Assembly: GCF_033118175.1 (NCBI RefSeq)
Contig: NC_083712.1
Location: 9,806,956-9,870,955, forward strand
DNA: 64,000 nucleotides
Reading direction: 5' to 3'
DNA from: Dama dama
Taxonomy: Eukaryota > Chordata > Mammalia > Artiodactyla > Cervidae
Shown: in pieces, positions 48,321-60,528 of the stretch
Layout: each line of letters starts with the position of its first letter
How positions within the stretch are numbered: position 1 is the first letter of the stretch
Made by a program: the position numbers and the translations under genes
The notes under the pieces: generated by a model
What the model was told of the DNA's origin: nothing
Database searches by the model: none
The model's input: only the letters and a program-made list of their open reading frames with translations

Positions 48321-49276
48321 AGAAGAATGTCTTGGTTCTAGTCTTAGAGGCTGTGAAAAATCTGTCTCTGGTTTTAGAGAAAGATTTTAAAAAAATAAGT
48401 GAATACATATGTGAGAAGCTAGGGAAAGCTAATTCATGGGGAAGGGCAGACATGTTTTGGGGAGATAATGCATTTCCACTTGCTTTGCTAAAAGGAAACA
48501 CCAGGACTGGCTGACTTTGCCAGAAATCATGCTTAAGGAAGTCAGCTATAGGAAGTCAGCCACCTGTCATAACTACAGCTTTTCCATAACTAACTTCTGT
48601 AAGCTTGCAACTGGAAAATTTTCTGTGTGTCTCAGTGTCCCTTATGATGGGGAAAAGGAATTTCTGTGTAATGGAGCTGTTTTGTTTTAACATCCCAAGT
48701 ATGAATTTAAGTCTGTCTGGCCAGACTGCTATCATGCAGTTTTCCAGGTTATTGTGTAAGTTAGTCTTTAACTTAAAACTCAGAACCCATGAGTATTCTG
48801 ATTATAGCACTGTTTTCTACCATGATTTTACACTCAGGGCAGCAAGCTGCACTGCCAAGGAAATGGTGTTCTGGGAGGAGAGACCTTTTGGGCAGGACAA
48901 GAAGATGCTTGTGGCTCTTCACTGAAAGTATTTTAAATGCCCTCGGAACACACAGGGTGACAGCATTCTTTAGAACACACACCTGCGCCAGCACAGAGCT
49001 GCCTGTGCTTCTTTGCCTCCTTGCTCTTTGCTGGTTGTGTGGCAGTTCTTGTTTTCACCAATGCCATATGCATTATATTCTGTTTTCAGTTGATCCATTT
49101 GGAAGCTGATAACTGACCTTATGTTCAAGGGCAGGCAGAGCTAGTCCTTTTCGAAGAGCAGACAGTGCTCACATTTTCTGTGGAAAAGCCCACGAAGGCC
49201 CCTGAGATCACTGGGGTCCGAGTATCGTTGGATGAGTGATTCTTTCCCCCCGTTTGAGGACATCTTGTCTGATTTG
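48321..49276. other. Unique sequence, no gene seen
   Basis: No repeat or coding domain recognised. Confidence 0.45.
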
Positions 49277-49925
49277 ATCACTTCATGGGAAATAGATGGG
49301 GAAACAGTGGAAATAGTGTCAGACTTTATTTTTTGGGCTCCAAAATCACTGCAGATGGTGACCGCACCCATGAAATTAAAAGATGCTTACTCCTTGGAAG
49401 GAAAGTTATGACCAACCTAGACAGCATATTAAAAAGCAGAGACGTGACTTTGCCAAAAAAGTCTGTCTAGTCAAGGCTATGTTTTTCCAGTGGTCATATA
49501 TGGATTTGAGAGTTGGACTGTGAAGAAAGCTGAGCACCAAAGAATTGATGCTTTTGAACTGTGGTGTTGGAGAAGACTCTTGAGAGTCCCTTGGACTGCA
49601 AGGAGACCCAACACCAGTCCATTCTAAAGGAGATCATTCCTGGGTTTTCATTGGAAGGGCTGATGCTCAAGCTGAAACTCCAATACTTTGGCCACCTCAT
49701 GCAAAGAGTTGACTCATTGGAAATGACCCTGATGCTGGGAGGGATTAGGGGCAGGAGGAGAAGGGGATGACAGAGGATAAGATGGTTGGATGGCATCACC
49801 AACTTGATAGACATGAGTTTGAGTAAACTCCGGGAGTTGGTGATGGACAGGGAGGCCTGGCGTGCTGCGATTTCATGGGGTCACAAAGAGTCGGACACAA
49901 CTGAGTGACTGAACTGAACTGAACT
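49277..49925 (+). mobile_element. BovB LINE, 3' part
   Basis: CACTTCATGGGAAATAGATG to the CTGAACTGAACTG tail. 5'-truncated; the RT C-terminal frame is readable but shifted (49285-49470, then 49561-49770). Confidence 0.93.
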
Positions 49926-50211
49926 GTTTGATTTGAACAATGAGTGCTGCTCACTGTTGTGAGGTAAGGCTTCTGGAGCTCTGCAGTATCAGATAGAGGA
50001 GGGGAGGCTGACGGGCCCACGTGGAAAGTTCAGACTCCGTGGATGCAAAAGCTCCCTCATCCACCGGACAGCCGTCTGCAATCCCACCATTAGACGCATA
50101 TTTCTAAGGAGCTGCCCCGGACACCAAGCACTGCTGCAGCTCTGGCAGCATGTCTGGAGCTGGCAGACTGACGAAGCTCTGGGTCCTGACACTCCTCCCC
50201 ACGGCCAGGTA

Positions 50212-50273
50212 CAGCAGGAGCCCCTTGGCTGGCCGGGTGGGGCAGCAGGAGCCCCTTGGCTGGCCGGGTGGGG
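50212..50273. repeat. Exact 31-bp tandem duplication
   Basis: The unit starting CAGCAGGAGCCCCTTGGCTG occupies 50212-50242 and repeats without mismatch at 50243-50273. Confidence 0.97.
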
Positions 50274-51174
50274 CTGGTCCAGGTAGGGAAGTTATTGCAC
50301 TTCTGTGCAAATTCTGAGGCTCCACAACCTACCTGGGCCTCGGCTCCCTTTCCGCCATGCCCGCCTTGCCCCGCAACCCTGCCCATGGATGCCTGGCCCA
50401 GCTCAGGTCTCACTACCTGCAGGCCTGGCCCCCTGGGAGCCTCAGCTTCGGTGCCAGGCTGCGGGCAACCTCACTGGTCGCCCCGCTGAAGCCAGCGCTC
50501 CCTGAAACCCACCACCCTGGCCCCATCCATCGCCCCGGCTTTACTTCCTGGCACTTATGATTAAATGTTTCCTGCCACTTTCACAGACTGTGCTTCTAAA
50601 ATATGAGTGCCTATGTTTGCCCAGTATTGCCCACGACCTCAAAGCCCTGAATGTGGTACTTGATGATTTGAGCAGCTCTGTGCCTTTTACCAGATGCCCT
50701 GCCTCCAGGAGTGGACAGAGGCCGACCCCCAAATGCCCCCAAACACTGACCGTCACAGCCCTTGACCTCCTGCACCTGCAACAGGTAGGGGATGTGAAGC
50801 TGTCTCATCAGCCTGTCAAGCTACCAGTTCAGGTAAGCAGTCCTACAAGTTCATTAGCCAGTTTTCTCTCCTTAAGTGGCTGAGCCAGCATCTCCTGGGG
50901 CCCAGAGTGTGACCTGGACGGTACTTTTCATCTGAACACTTGCTCCAAACTTTGGAGAGTATGAAATGCACTTCTGTTTTACTGCTTAACATTTGGATAC
51001 TATTTGTTACTCCAGCTTGGTCTAACCTAATCAATGTGTCTTTTTTTTTTTTTTTTTTTAAAGATACTATCAAATCACTCCTAAAAAGACTGAATTTTCA
51101 TGCCCCAAAATAGTGTTTCTGAAGACTGAGTAGTTTCTATTGCTCATTAACTTCTCATTACATCCATGAATGGA

Positions 51175-51300
51175 ATGCATCATTATCCCCCATTTTATAC
51201 TTGAGAATATTTTTGGTATGTTCCCCAAATCATGAATCTAGCATGTGGCACAGCTAGGATTTAAATCCAAAATCTTCTGATTATAAATACCATTTCTATA
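51175..51300 (-). repeat. MIR/L2-like fragment, antisense
   Basis: ATTATCCCCCATTTTATACT, GGCACAGCTAGGATTTAAAT and the following AAATCTTCTGA resemble the reverse complement of an ancient MIR-type SINE. Confidence 0.55.
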
Positions 51301-51558
51301 CCCAAAATAGGACACATTTTAGAGAATATGGGGAAATATGATATAAAGACAATAATGAGATCAAGTCATAGAGGACGCCCAGAACAAGGAAGAGAATACA
51401 GAGATGGTGCTGAGTAACATGGATGTGTATGTGTATTTGTGCGTGCATGAGTGTGCACATGCTTACACATGTGTCTATAGGAAAATGACAAAATGCGTTA
51501 CATCATCTGGTGTGTATTGGAGTTAGAAAAGATCAGAGTTGTTGAGACTATTACATGT

Positions 51559-51620
51559 ACACTCATGGCTGATTCATGTGAATGTATGGCAAAAACCACC
51601 ACAATATTATAAAGTAATTA
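51559..51620 (+). mobile_element. L1 3'-terminal fragment
   Basis: CTCATGGCTGATTCATGTGA to AATATTATAAAGTAATTA: the last part of the ruminant L1 3' UTR, joined without a tail to the next L1 piece. Confidence 0.8.
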
Positions 51621-52160
51621 CACCATGGAATATTACTCAGCCGTTAAAAAGAATTCATTTGAACCAGTTCTAATGAGATGGATGAAACTGGAGCCCATTA
51701 TACAGAGTGAAGTAAGCCAGAAAGATAAAGAACATTACAGCATACTAACACATATATATGGAATTTAGAAAGATGGTAACGACAACCCTATATGCAAAAC
51801 AGAAAAAGAGACACAGAAATACAGAACAGACTTTTGAATTCTGTGGGAGAAGGTGAGGGTGGGACGTTTCGAAAGAACAGCATGTATATTACCTATGGTG
51901 AAACAGATCACCAGCCCAGGTGGGATGCATGAGACAAGTGCTCGGGCCTGGTGCACTGGGAAGACCCAGAGGGATCGGGTGGAGAGGGAGGTGGGAGGGG
52001 GGATCGGGATGGGGAATACGTGTAAATCTATGGCTGATTCATATCAATGTATGACAAAACCCACTGAAAAAAAAAAAGGAAAAAAAAATAATAAAATAAA
52101 GTAATTAGCCTCCAATTAAAATTTAAAAAAAAATAAAAAATGGGCAAAAAAAAAAAAAAG
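51621..52160 (+). mobile_element. L1 3' end, about 540 bp
   Basis: Starts in the ORF2 C-terminus (CACCATGGAATATTACTCAG), runs through the 3' UTR and ends in a long, impure A-rich tail that contains a second GTAATTAGCCTCC block. Same orientation as the preceding fragment. Confidence 0.88.
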
Positions 52161-52722
52161 AAACTATGATAGTACTCCAAGACTAAGTTCTTTCATAAAA
52201 TGTGAAATATTGACCAAATATAAATGTTAATTGAATTGGGAGTTCATATCATGATACAAAAATTGTTTAGAACTGAAAAATTAATGACACCGATTTTTAA
52301 AGCTTTGTGCAGTTGAACTGTCAGAAAGTAGGTAATTATAAATTGCCTCCACATCTCTCTGAGAATCTGTAACTGCCCCATCCATGACTCTGATGTGTAC
52401 GTAGGGGGATCTTCCACGGTCAGCTGTTTCCAGTAGGCCAGATTTTAAGTTGTTATCAGTAAATTTAGTAACTGGAAAAGATTATTTCACTCTTGTTCAT
52501 TGATTTTCTACATGTTATTTTCCCATTTTTATTCTTAAAACATTACAGCAAACCCAGTGAAACATTAACATCCATAGTCTGCTGCCCTCCAGTAAGACAC
52601 ACAGGACTCTAGTTCCTGCTTTTTCTGGTCATTTGGTGGCTTATTCTAGTTACAGTTGTCACATAAATCAGTTCTAAATTTCACAGTGCCCTTATCTATG
52701 TTATGTTGCTATGGGATCTTAT
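52161..52722. other. Unique sequence, no gene seen
   Basis: No repeat or coding domain recognised. Confidence 0.45.
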
Positions 52723-52735
52723 AGTAAACAATTTT

Positions 52736-53065
52736 GGGCTTCCCTTGTGGCTCAGCTGGTAAAGAATCCACCTGCAATGCAGGAGATCCAAATTTGATTC
52801 CTAGGTCGGGAAGATCCCCTGGAGAAGGGATAGGCCACTCACTCTAGTATTCATGGGCATCTCTGGTGGCTCAGACAGTAAAGAGTCTCCTACAATGCAG
52901 GAGACCTGGGTTTGATCCCTGGGTTGGGAAGATCCCCTGGAGGAGGGCATGGCAGCCCACTCCAGTATTCTTACCTGTAGAATCCCCATGGACTGAGGAG
53001 CCTGGCGGGCTATAGTTCATGGGGTCGTGCAGAGTTGGACATGACTGAGCGACTAAGCACAGCAC
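52736..53065 (+). mobile_element. Two Bov-tA SINEs inserted as a unit
   Basis: A partial Bov-tA (52736-52852, head plus about half a Bov-A unit) abuts a complete Bov-tA (52853-53065). AGTAAACAATTTT (52723-52735) and AGTAAACATTTTT (53066-53078) flank the pair, 12 of 13 identical, and no duplication separates the two. Confidence 0.85.
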
Positions 53066-53078
53066 AGTAAACATTTTT

Positions 53079-54110
53079 AATGGCTGAATAGTATTTATGC
53101 AATTTTACTTTCAGTTTTGTGACTTTTTCTGCTCTCAAACATTTGTTTCATTTATTTTTGCCATTTAGTCAATTACAGATATGTACATGTAGCCATCTAT
53201 TATATTGATATCTATCTAATGTAGAGATTTGTCCTTTGTTTTCTTACAGATTTACTTTTTTTAGGATTTGGTTTCGTTCGTAATATTAACAGGTCAGATC
53301 TATCAACCCCATGAAGATTATTGACCCATACTATCCAACTGCAACATAATCCACCATTGCATACCCAGAGTGGTGTGGGGTTTACTGTAGCCTCATCAGC
53401 TTTGTGAAGCAGGCTGGTGGTTCTTCCTCACCCAACTGGTTTGTAACAGCCCTTCATTGTGTTAACTTGCAGTTATTTTCAATCACAATGTTTTTAAAAC
53501 AATAAGCTTTTCTTCATTTCCCTGGTTAGTGGTTAATGCAGATGCATTTCACAAACGGTCTATGACTTTCTTATTTGGCTAGTTGTAATTTTACAGACAT
53601 TACCAGCTAAATGTTGCTTGGATGTGAATAATGCCTAAAAGCATAAGTATGTATCTGATTAATTTTTTGAAAAATTTCAGTAGGCATCTGGATAAAATTG
53701 ATACAAAACTCTAAAGCACAGGTCTTCTTTTTATCTTATTTCAGATTTGCCACTAGAGTCTATGACTCAAACATAGCAGTGAGGGAAAGAAAATTCATTT
53801 TTCTACCTGTAACTCAAAACAAATATGTAGAAAGCTACGATAACTACTTCTTAAGCTGATGTGACAGCTAGAACAACATATGTTTGACTTTTCCATACGT
53901 CGTTAAATTGCTCTCTGTGTAATAAAAACCACATGCCAACATAGCTAACTGTTCACAAAGGCATACACTATTAAATGTGCTGTGCTTCTTTGTGAAAACA
54001 TCTGCTTGAGTCTTTTAAATACACACACACACACACACACATGTGCACACATTTCCCCACGGCAAAAAGAAAAGGTGACTTCAGTGTAAATCATTTTCCT
54101 ACTAAAATCT
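53079..54110. other. AT-rich unique sequence
   Basis: No gene. Contains the (CA)n array at 54021-54050. Confidence 0.45.
54021..54050. repeat. (AC)n microsatellite
   Basis: About ten AC units followed by a TG interruption. Confidence 0.95.
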
Positions 54111-54180
54111 TATTTATGTATAAATTTATTTATTTATGTATAAATTTATTTATTTATGAATAATTTATTTATGTATAAAT
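54111..54180. repeat. 20-bp AT-rich tandem repeat
   Basis: The unit TATTTATGTATAAATTTATT is exact at 54111-54130 and 54131-54150, with two degraded partial copies following. Confidence 0.93.
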
Positions 54181-57100
54181 TCTCCTATCTAGTGGGAGAA
54201 TGCTACTGAATGAGCGCTACCCTACCCATAAAGAAATTTCTCTAAATTAGTATATACATGTATTCATAAACTTATTTTTGTCTTTGTCTTTTTGTTTTAA
54301 AGCCTCAAATTAACAACAACAACAAAGAGTGGGGAGGGTGGGCTAGAGGGAAGCAATATGTATAATGAGGCCCTACAGTGATGCAGAATTGCTGAGTGAG
54401 TGAGCATGGATCCTCATGGCTGAGTCTCAGCGTCTGATTTCTGTTTAGGGGGTAAACACATGGGATCTTTTATTTATTCTCAAAGGATGAAAATGTCTTA
54501 AAGCAGTTTATTTTTGTTACCACCAAAAACCACATGGTCACTGGGGACTTCCTGACCCACCCCCAAAGTGATGAGTCCTAATGTTACTGAAGTTTCCATT
54601 GTCTATTTCTCCACCTTTCTTTGCATCCCTGAGTGTCTTGTGGCCAGATTCTGGGCCATGAGATGGAAATTGAAGTTTGTTGAAGGTGGTGGGGGGGAGA
54701 TGGGGAGCTTTGTGAAATTGTTGGCTTTCTTGATAGAAAAGCCAAGAAAGAGAGATGTGGCTGGTGTCGTCTCTTCCTTACCTCAGGCATTTGGATTTCC
54801 TTCTTAACAGCTCCTGGGAAGCCTTCCTCAATAATCTCCCCACCTATGCTGCCCCCAGAAATATTAGGTATCCTTTCCTGTGATACATCACTCTGAGCAG
54901 ACAGACAAATGCATGTACCAACCACATAGCAACCATATTTACTGCGACTGTTTGCCTCTCCTGGACTGGACTTTTCTTAGGAGCCTGGACTTTGCTATTT
55001 TTTTTTTTAATCTTGAGGTCTCCAAAGCTAATCTCAATTTTGATATTTAGTAAATACTGAATAAACACTTGTCGAATCAGCAGGTCTTATGGCCTTCTTA
55101 GACACTAAGGGCATCTTCCCTAAAAAGTTGTCATGGCAAGCCAGGACAGTTGTCTGGGAGAAGATGTACTAGTGTCCCATGGAGAACAAACCTTGAATAT
55201 GGAGTATTTCTTTACGTATATCACTGGCCCAATTTCGACTTCTAGTGACTGTGGTTGACTATCTTTTTTCTTTTAAATTTCCATTCAAGTGCTGTCTTTA
55301 ATTTTCTAGAACACATCACATTGAGAAGAGAAAATATTAGTTTACCTGGACTTTCAATGACCACAAACTTCCCGGAGCACTGGAGCAGAAAGACTGACCA
55401 CCTGTGGGGCATCGCTGGACCCAGGCTCTGCTGTTCTCCAGTGAGCGACTCCCCATGAGGAACTGCTTGCTCCTCTGGTGACTGTTCCTCAGCAAAGACA
55501 GAAGGCAGCTGCTGGGTTTACAGTCAGGGCTATCGTTCTTCCCGTGTTGGCAATGAAACTGTGCTGGGGGCAGGAGTGGTCGTCTAGCTCCGAGGCTGTG
55601 TCAGCGCGGCCCTGGAGGAGGCACCTTCTGGATCTGATCAGTTGTAGCCACAGCCACCGAGTTCCTGAACAGGAGCGGAAGCACAAGTGTGAACGTCCTG
55701 AACAGAAGAATTTTGGAAGGGTGTGGGGGGCACCCAGGAGAGAGCAGCCCAGCACCTGGGCCAGGGGTGATGGAGAAGGGGGAGGGGTGGCTGGTTTCTG
55801 GAAGCTGCTGGGAGACCCCTCATATCAGGCAAAAGTGCCCCGGGCTTGAGCCATGGCCCTCAAGGCTCCAGCCTGCCCCTGGCCCCAGGAGGAGGTTCCG
55901 GGCTCAGGGTGGTGGGGGAATCGAGGCTGATACCCCACAAACTGTCATGGGGAGGCTGTTCCCCGGGCTCTGCCATGCGAAGAAAAGAAGCTGAGCTGCA
56001 TTTCAGAAGCAGTGATGTCCAGAGACGTGAACCTGACATTCTGGGCACTTTGCCTTGGTCGAAACCTGCTGTCGTTCCGTGACAATGATTCCCCCAAGAC
56101 CAGGAGGCAGTCAGATTTCATCTCATGCTCTCAGGAGCCTCTGCCTGGCACCCACGGCTGCATCGCTGTGTGCTGGGCTCCCAGCTGGTGAGAGTGTGAA
56201 CCTCACAGGCCTTCACGGAAGGGGCCCCTGTGAGCGTTCAGAGCGAGTGTGCGCCCATGGCTGGTTGTGTGCTCAGTCTCCCAACAGCTCCTGAAGTTCC
56301 CCCGTGCAGGCCGTGTGCTGCAACCCCACCCTCCAGGCAGAGCAGACGGATTTCCCCGCCCCAGGAATGTTAAAGCAAATGGCAAAGAAGAATGTTAAAG
56401 CAAGGGAAAACTGGCCTCTAACGTCAGCATCGCTGAGCTTTGCATACTTGGATAATCTCACTAATGTCTCTGGATTTCTGCTTGGTCATCTATAGAATCA
56501 GTGGTAAAACCTACTTTGTTAGATTATATTGAATGTCTGTGGGTGTCTGGAGCTGGTTTTCCTGCAAGGTCCTAGCCCTTGGCATTTAAAGACATCCACT
56601 GGTCCTAGGAGACCTACACACTAGGCTGGATGACAAACCTTTGTTACTTGGAAGCCACAGCGGGGCTCTTCTTGGGTTGTTTTTTTGTTGTGTGGTGACT
56701 TGATTCTCAGGAAAATGACTATATCATCTGGTTAACTGCACAACACCCCACCTGACACCAAGGATTCAGAAAGCTTTGTGTCCCCCCAGCCCAGAAGTGA
56801 GCAGGGAGCTGGCTCTGCTGTCCACAGGGTCCTGAGGGGTGTTCTCTGAGCCTTCTTCGTGCATGACCCTTGGAATGTTCAATGAAATCTGTCTGTGTTT
56901 TCTTATATGGCGTTTTCAGTGTTGTGAAGCCTTACTGAAAGAACTCACACTTTTTTTTTTTTTAATCATAAAAGTGTAGGCTTGACTTTGGTTTGGAGGG
57001 AACTGAAAGCTCTCACTGATTTTAACTCAAAAACCATCAAGAAGTCTATCAGCCTCTGTTTCTCTGTATCAGTGCTTTTCATAGATGTGCTCTTTATTAA

Positions 57101-57244
57101 CCGCAACGGGGATGCTGTATCTTGGGAAAAGTATTGACTCTCGTTCTAAATACAGTGAATTACCATCACTAATTTGTTCATTCTTTCCCTCCCCTTCCAG
57201 AGACTCGCAGGCATCTATTAAAGATAAAATAAATTCACACCAAA
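54181..57244. other. Unique sequence downstream of CSMD1
   Basis: No recognised ruminant repeat. Part of 55400-56450 is GC-rich with overlapping chance frames on both strands. No coding domain found. Confidence 0.45.
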
Positions 57245-57267
57245 AAATAGAAATCTAAAATTAAATA

Positions 57268-57273
57268 TTTAAT
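57268..57273 (-). promoter_or_regulatory. Candidate distal poly(A) signal (ATTAAA)
   Basis: The minus strand reads ATTAAA within a very AT-rich stretch. Cleavage would fall near 57245-57255. Choice between this and 57484-57489 is open. Confidence 0.3.
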
Positions 57274-57483
57274 TAGAACTCTGATTTGCTTTAAAGATAG
57301 GTGGCATTGCACAGGCTATATTACACTCTCTGTATAATTTTTTTTTGACAAAAAAAGATAACTGTTCATTTTAACAGGTCACTTTAATATTAATACATGT
57401 GTAATAGGATCGGAACTGAACGTCAGCTAGAGATGGTACATTGTACATTATTGGGAAAATTACAGTTTTGTATTGTAAAAACA

Positions 57484-57489
57484 TTTATT
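57484..57489 (-). promoter_or_regulatory. Candidate poly(A) signal (AATAAA)
   Basis: The minus strand reads AATAAA followed by T-rich sequence. Cleavage would fall near 57460-57475. Confidence 0.35.
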
Positions 57490-60268
57490 TTTTTTAACAA
57501 TTTACCTACATTAATCAAAAAATTACAGCATATTTAATAATTTTACAAATTCTTCATAAAAAATATATCTCTGTACAAAAAGGTCGTTTGCACCTACTTC
57601 ATGTCAGCAGCATGTGGCGAGGTGGCGAGACGGGTGGCTGATGGCGATGGTTTCCTGATCGTAATGCCAGCGTTCTTTCCCCTTTTTTATAATAGCTTTT
57701 TTTTTTTTTTTTGTGGTTGTTTACAAAATATTTTACAGAAGAAAAAAATTATTGCAGCTAGCCTGAAGAAAGGCAAGATGTGTGGGACAAGCAGCAGTTT
57801 GAACAGCTTTGAAGCACAGGACCTGTCCGGGGCTCCCGCCCTCCTCGGCCTCTGGCTGCTCCCGGAAACAATCCTGCAGCCGGACCGGAGGGCGCACGTG
57901 CCGACGGCTTGGACCGGACCTCCAGCACCTCGCGGGAATCTGATCAACACTGCACACAGCCTGGGGAGAAACTGGGCAGGACTCTCGCGCAGGAATTTCA
58001 TGGGGCACTTTTTTTTAACAACATGCTCCAAACGGGCACCTGAGGACACTCTGAGTGTGCACACAAAGGAGAATCACGTCTGATCTGATATGTGGTTTCC
58101 TGTATGTAGGTATGTCCTGTCGTGTCAGGGTTTCGTAACGTCATTGACCAGCAAGCAGGTCAGGGATGTGGAGAGAGACACTGATTCAGACTCTGAAGTC
58201 AGCATTTTGCACCTAGTTTGAATGACTCAAACCGCATATGTACACGCTATTATATTTATCTATATGTATGTATATATATACACCTCATATGTATAGTAAC
58301 CCTGTTCTCCCCTGCACACAAAGACGCGACGGCTTCCTCCTGTCTTCTCTTTACTTCAGCTCCCTGGGTGTGCGAGGAGCCTGCCTCTGACTGACCTCAT
58401 CTGGCCTAAGGAGAAGAAGCCGGAAGACTCCAGGCTGCAAAGCCCGCTTGGTCCCGTTGCCAGGTTGGCCAGGGCGAACCCTGGAGCTCCATGCTGCGGG
58501 TGGGAGAGGCCGGGAGAGGCGGGGCCACAGAGCTTGGCCACGCCTCCCGACAGCTGTGCCCTTCAAACAGGCAGCAGGACCGTGAGTGCCCCATGGGTAA
58601 GAGCAACTGAAATGTTCAGATTGAAGCTTTTGAAAGAATGAGCTATTATCCTGACATCTGTGTTTTTCATTGTTCACTTTTCAAGCCCTGCATCGAAACA
58701 TGTAACAAACACATACATCAGTCTTAAAGCTACATGTCAACATGTCCTCAAGAACCAAGTCTCTACCGATGCTGCCAAGGATGGACAAAGGGGACCTTCT
58801 CAGTAAGTGGAATGCATACTTAAAACTCAGATAATAACGTACGCCTTGCCTTTTCAAAGCAAAAAAAAATTTTTTTTAATCAAACAACTGTAAGTAAAAA
58901 TAAACATGATCTCTGAGTTTATTATGTAAACATCCTCACGGCCGCATTTTCTGCTTCCTGTCTGGGTTTTTACTGCCTGGGGAGTCACACCTACTTTATT
59001 TATACTGTGATTCATAATTTACCTGTGAAGATAAAAAATCACCAAGGTTTTCTTTCCATCTGGGATTATATAGCATAAAACAGAAGAAATCTATAATAGT
59101 AATATCTGTGTCATCAGGAAAGAAGAGTGGGTGTGACTTTTCCTTGCCTCTAAAGGAACATGTACTATTTTGATCATCCCGAAACTTTTCCACTGCGTCC
59201 CAGGAACACACGGTCCTTTAACAGAAAATGAGAGGGATGGCAGCGAAAGAGAGAAATCACAGCAGAGGATGGACAGGAAGACTGTGTGGTGAACCCAAAC
59301 CCACAGGCAGGTCAGGAGCGACCTAAAATAAATTACTATTCACATCTGTACACGGCACTTGGAAAGTGCTGCAGACCTCCTGCTATGAAGTAGTGGAATA
59401 TCTACGATCATGGGATGGGGACAAGACTAAAGAAAGGATGTGGGAAATAAAAGGCCTCTGTTCTTTCTCAATGAATTCAACACAGCTGTGAAGCTAAAAG
59501 AAAGCAGTAATAAAATAAATCTCTTCGATATTATTTTTCGTTTTAAAACCTGTGCCATATCTGGGGATATTTTTTTCTTTTTTCTCACACGCTAACTAAA
59601 CTGAAGCTGGAATGCTTAGCTTGACAGTATGGCAGGATGCTTATATACAATGGATAGTGTGTAGAAACCCCATGTAAATAGTTTATTTTTTATCAGAATC
59701 TTAGTCATTCATAACACACTAGTGCAAAAAATTGTGCATCAAAAATTCTGCGAGAGAACAGCTGACTGGGAAATTTGCAGATGGCCCTGGGGTGGCCCCG
59801 AGGTGAGCTGCGGGGCCTTCGAAGCTTGCCGGTCTCGGGGAGGACGGCGCAAAGCGTCTGCAGGTGTGTGAGGCTGCCGGAAAGGTGTCTTCTTCAGGAG
59901 GGCTTTTTTTTTTTTTTTCTTTTTCCAGAATATTCATGGGGATTAAAAAAAAACAAAACAATGAACCCATACTGCGGTGCTACCACGTGTGGCCCAGAGG
60001 CCGTCCGGCCGAGGCTGCGCTGAGAGGCAGCTGGGCCACAGCAGGCGGGCAGGGCTGCTGGGCAAGGCCACGCGTCCCGGGCCGCGCCCTCCTCCGCGCC
60101 CCGGGGCCGCGGCAGGGCGGCGGCGGGTCCGCTCCCGGGACGAGGCCCGCCTGTGGCCCGCGTCCCCCGCGTGGCCGGGAGGGGCCGGGCCGGAGGGGAG
60201 GGTTTGTGGCACCTGTGGTCCCTGCTGTCCGTCGTCGGAGGTATGGCTATGAGGCGGCCGCCCGCGGG

Positions 60269-60428
60269 CTACACCACGGTGCACACCGTGTTCAGAGTCG
60301 TGTCAAAGCGCACGGCCTTGGCCTCGGTGGGCTTTAAGTTCGTGTCGTACATGGGGTTCTCAAAGGAGGCCTGCCCGTTGCTGTTCTCGTGGCCGGCGTA
60401 GCCGTTGTACTGGACCTTGGGTCTCGTC
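60269..60428 (-). CDS. CSMD1: CSMD1 last coding exon, cytoplasmic tail
   Basis: Acceptor CGCCCCAG precedes the exon. Its first G completes an Arg codon begun in the previous exon, then 52 residues follow to TAG (60271-60269). The tail begins TRPKVQYNGYAGHENSNG and ends NTVCTVV, which I recognise as the CSMD1 C-terminus. An NPMY motif (60358-60347) fits the NPXY class bound by PTB domains or used in internalisation. The terminal T-V-V fits a class I PDZ ligand. CSMD1 is a very large (~3,560-residue) CUB/Sushi transmembrane protein, reported as a complement regulator, with high expression in brain. Family assignment is firm; the choice of CSMD1 over CSMD2/3 rests on remembered tail sequence. 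Confidence 0.9.
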
Positions 60429-60528
60429 CTGGGGCGGGAGACAAGAGGGGGGACAGGCCGTCAGGACCGCAGGGCCAGGGCGTGGGGAGAGGCGCAGCGT
60501 CTGTAAACCGACGGCGGGGCGACGGTAC
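60429..60528 (-). other. CSMD1: CSMD1 terminal intron, 100 bp
   Basis: GTACCG donor at 60528 and TCTCCCGCCCCAG acceptor ending at 60429, with a pyrimidine-rich tract before the acceptor. GC-rich. Removing it keeps the Arg codon (AG + G) in frame. Confidence 0.88.

Larger units (their letters stand above)
49926..51558. other. Unique sequence with small repeats
   Basis: GC-rich to 50560. Contains a 31-bp tandem duplication, a T-run (51042-51059) and a MIR/L2-like antisense trace (51175-51300). No coding domain. Confidence 0.45.
57245..60268 (-). other. CSMD1: CSMD1 3' UTR (extent estimated)
   Basis: Begins after the TAG at 60271-60269. The ~3 kb that follows on the minus strand carries no SINE or LINE, although SINEs are frequent on both sides, and a 3' UTR of roughly this length is what I recall for mammalian CSMD1. 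Minus-strand AATAAA at 57489-57484 and ATTAAA at 57273-57268 are candidate polyadenylation signals. The true end is not determined by sequence alone. Confidence 0.55.

Noticed and set aside
57601..58083. 160-codon open frame on the plus strand
   Set aside because: Lies inside the presumed CSMD1 3' UTR on the opposite strand, includes a poly-T-encoded Phe run and has no domain.
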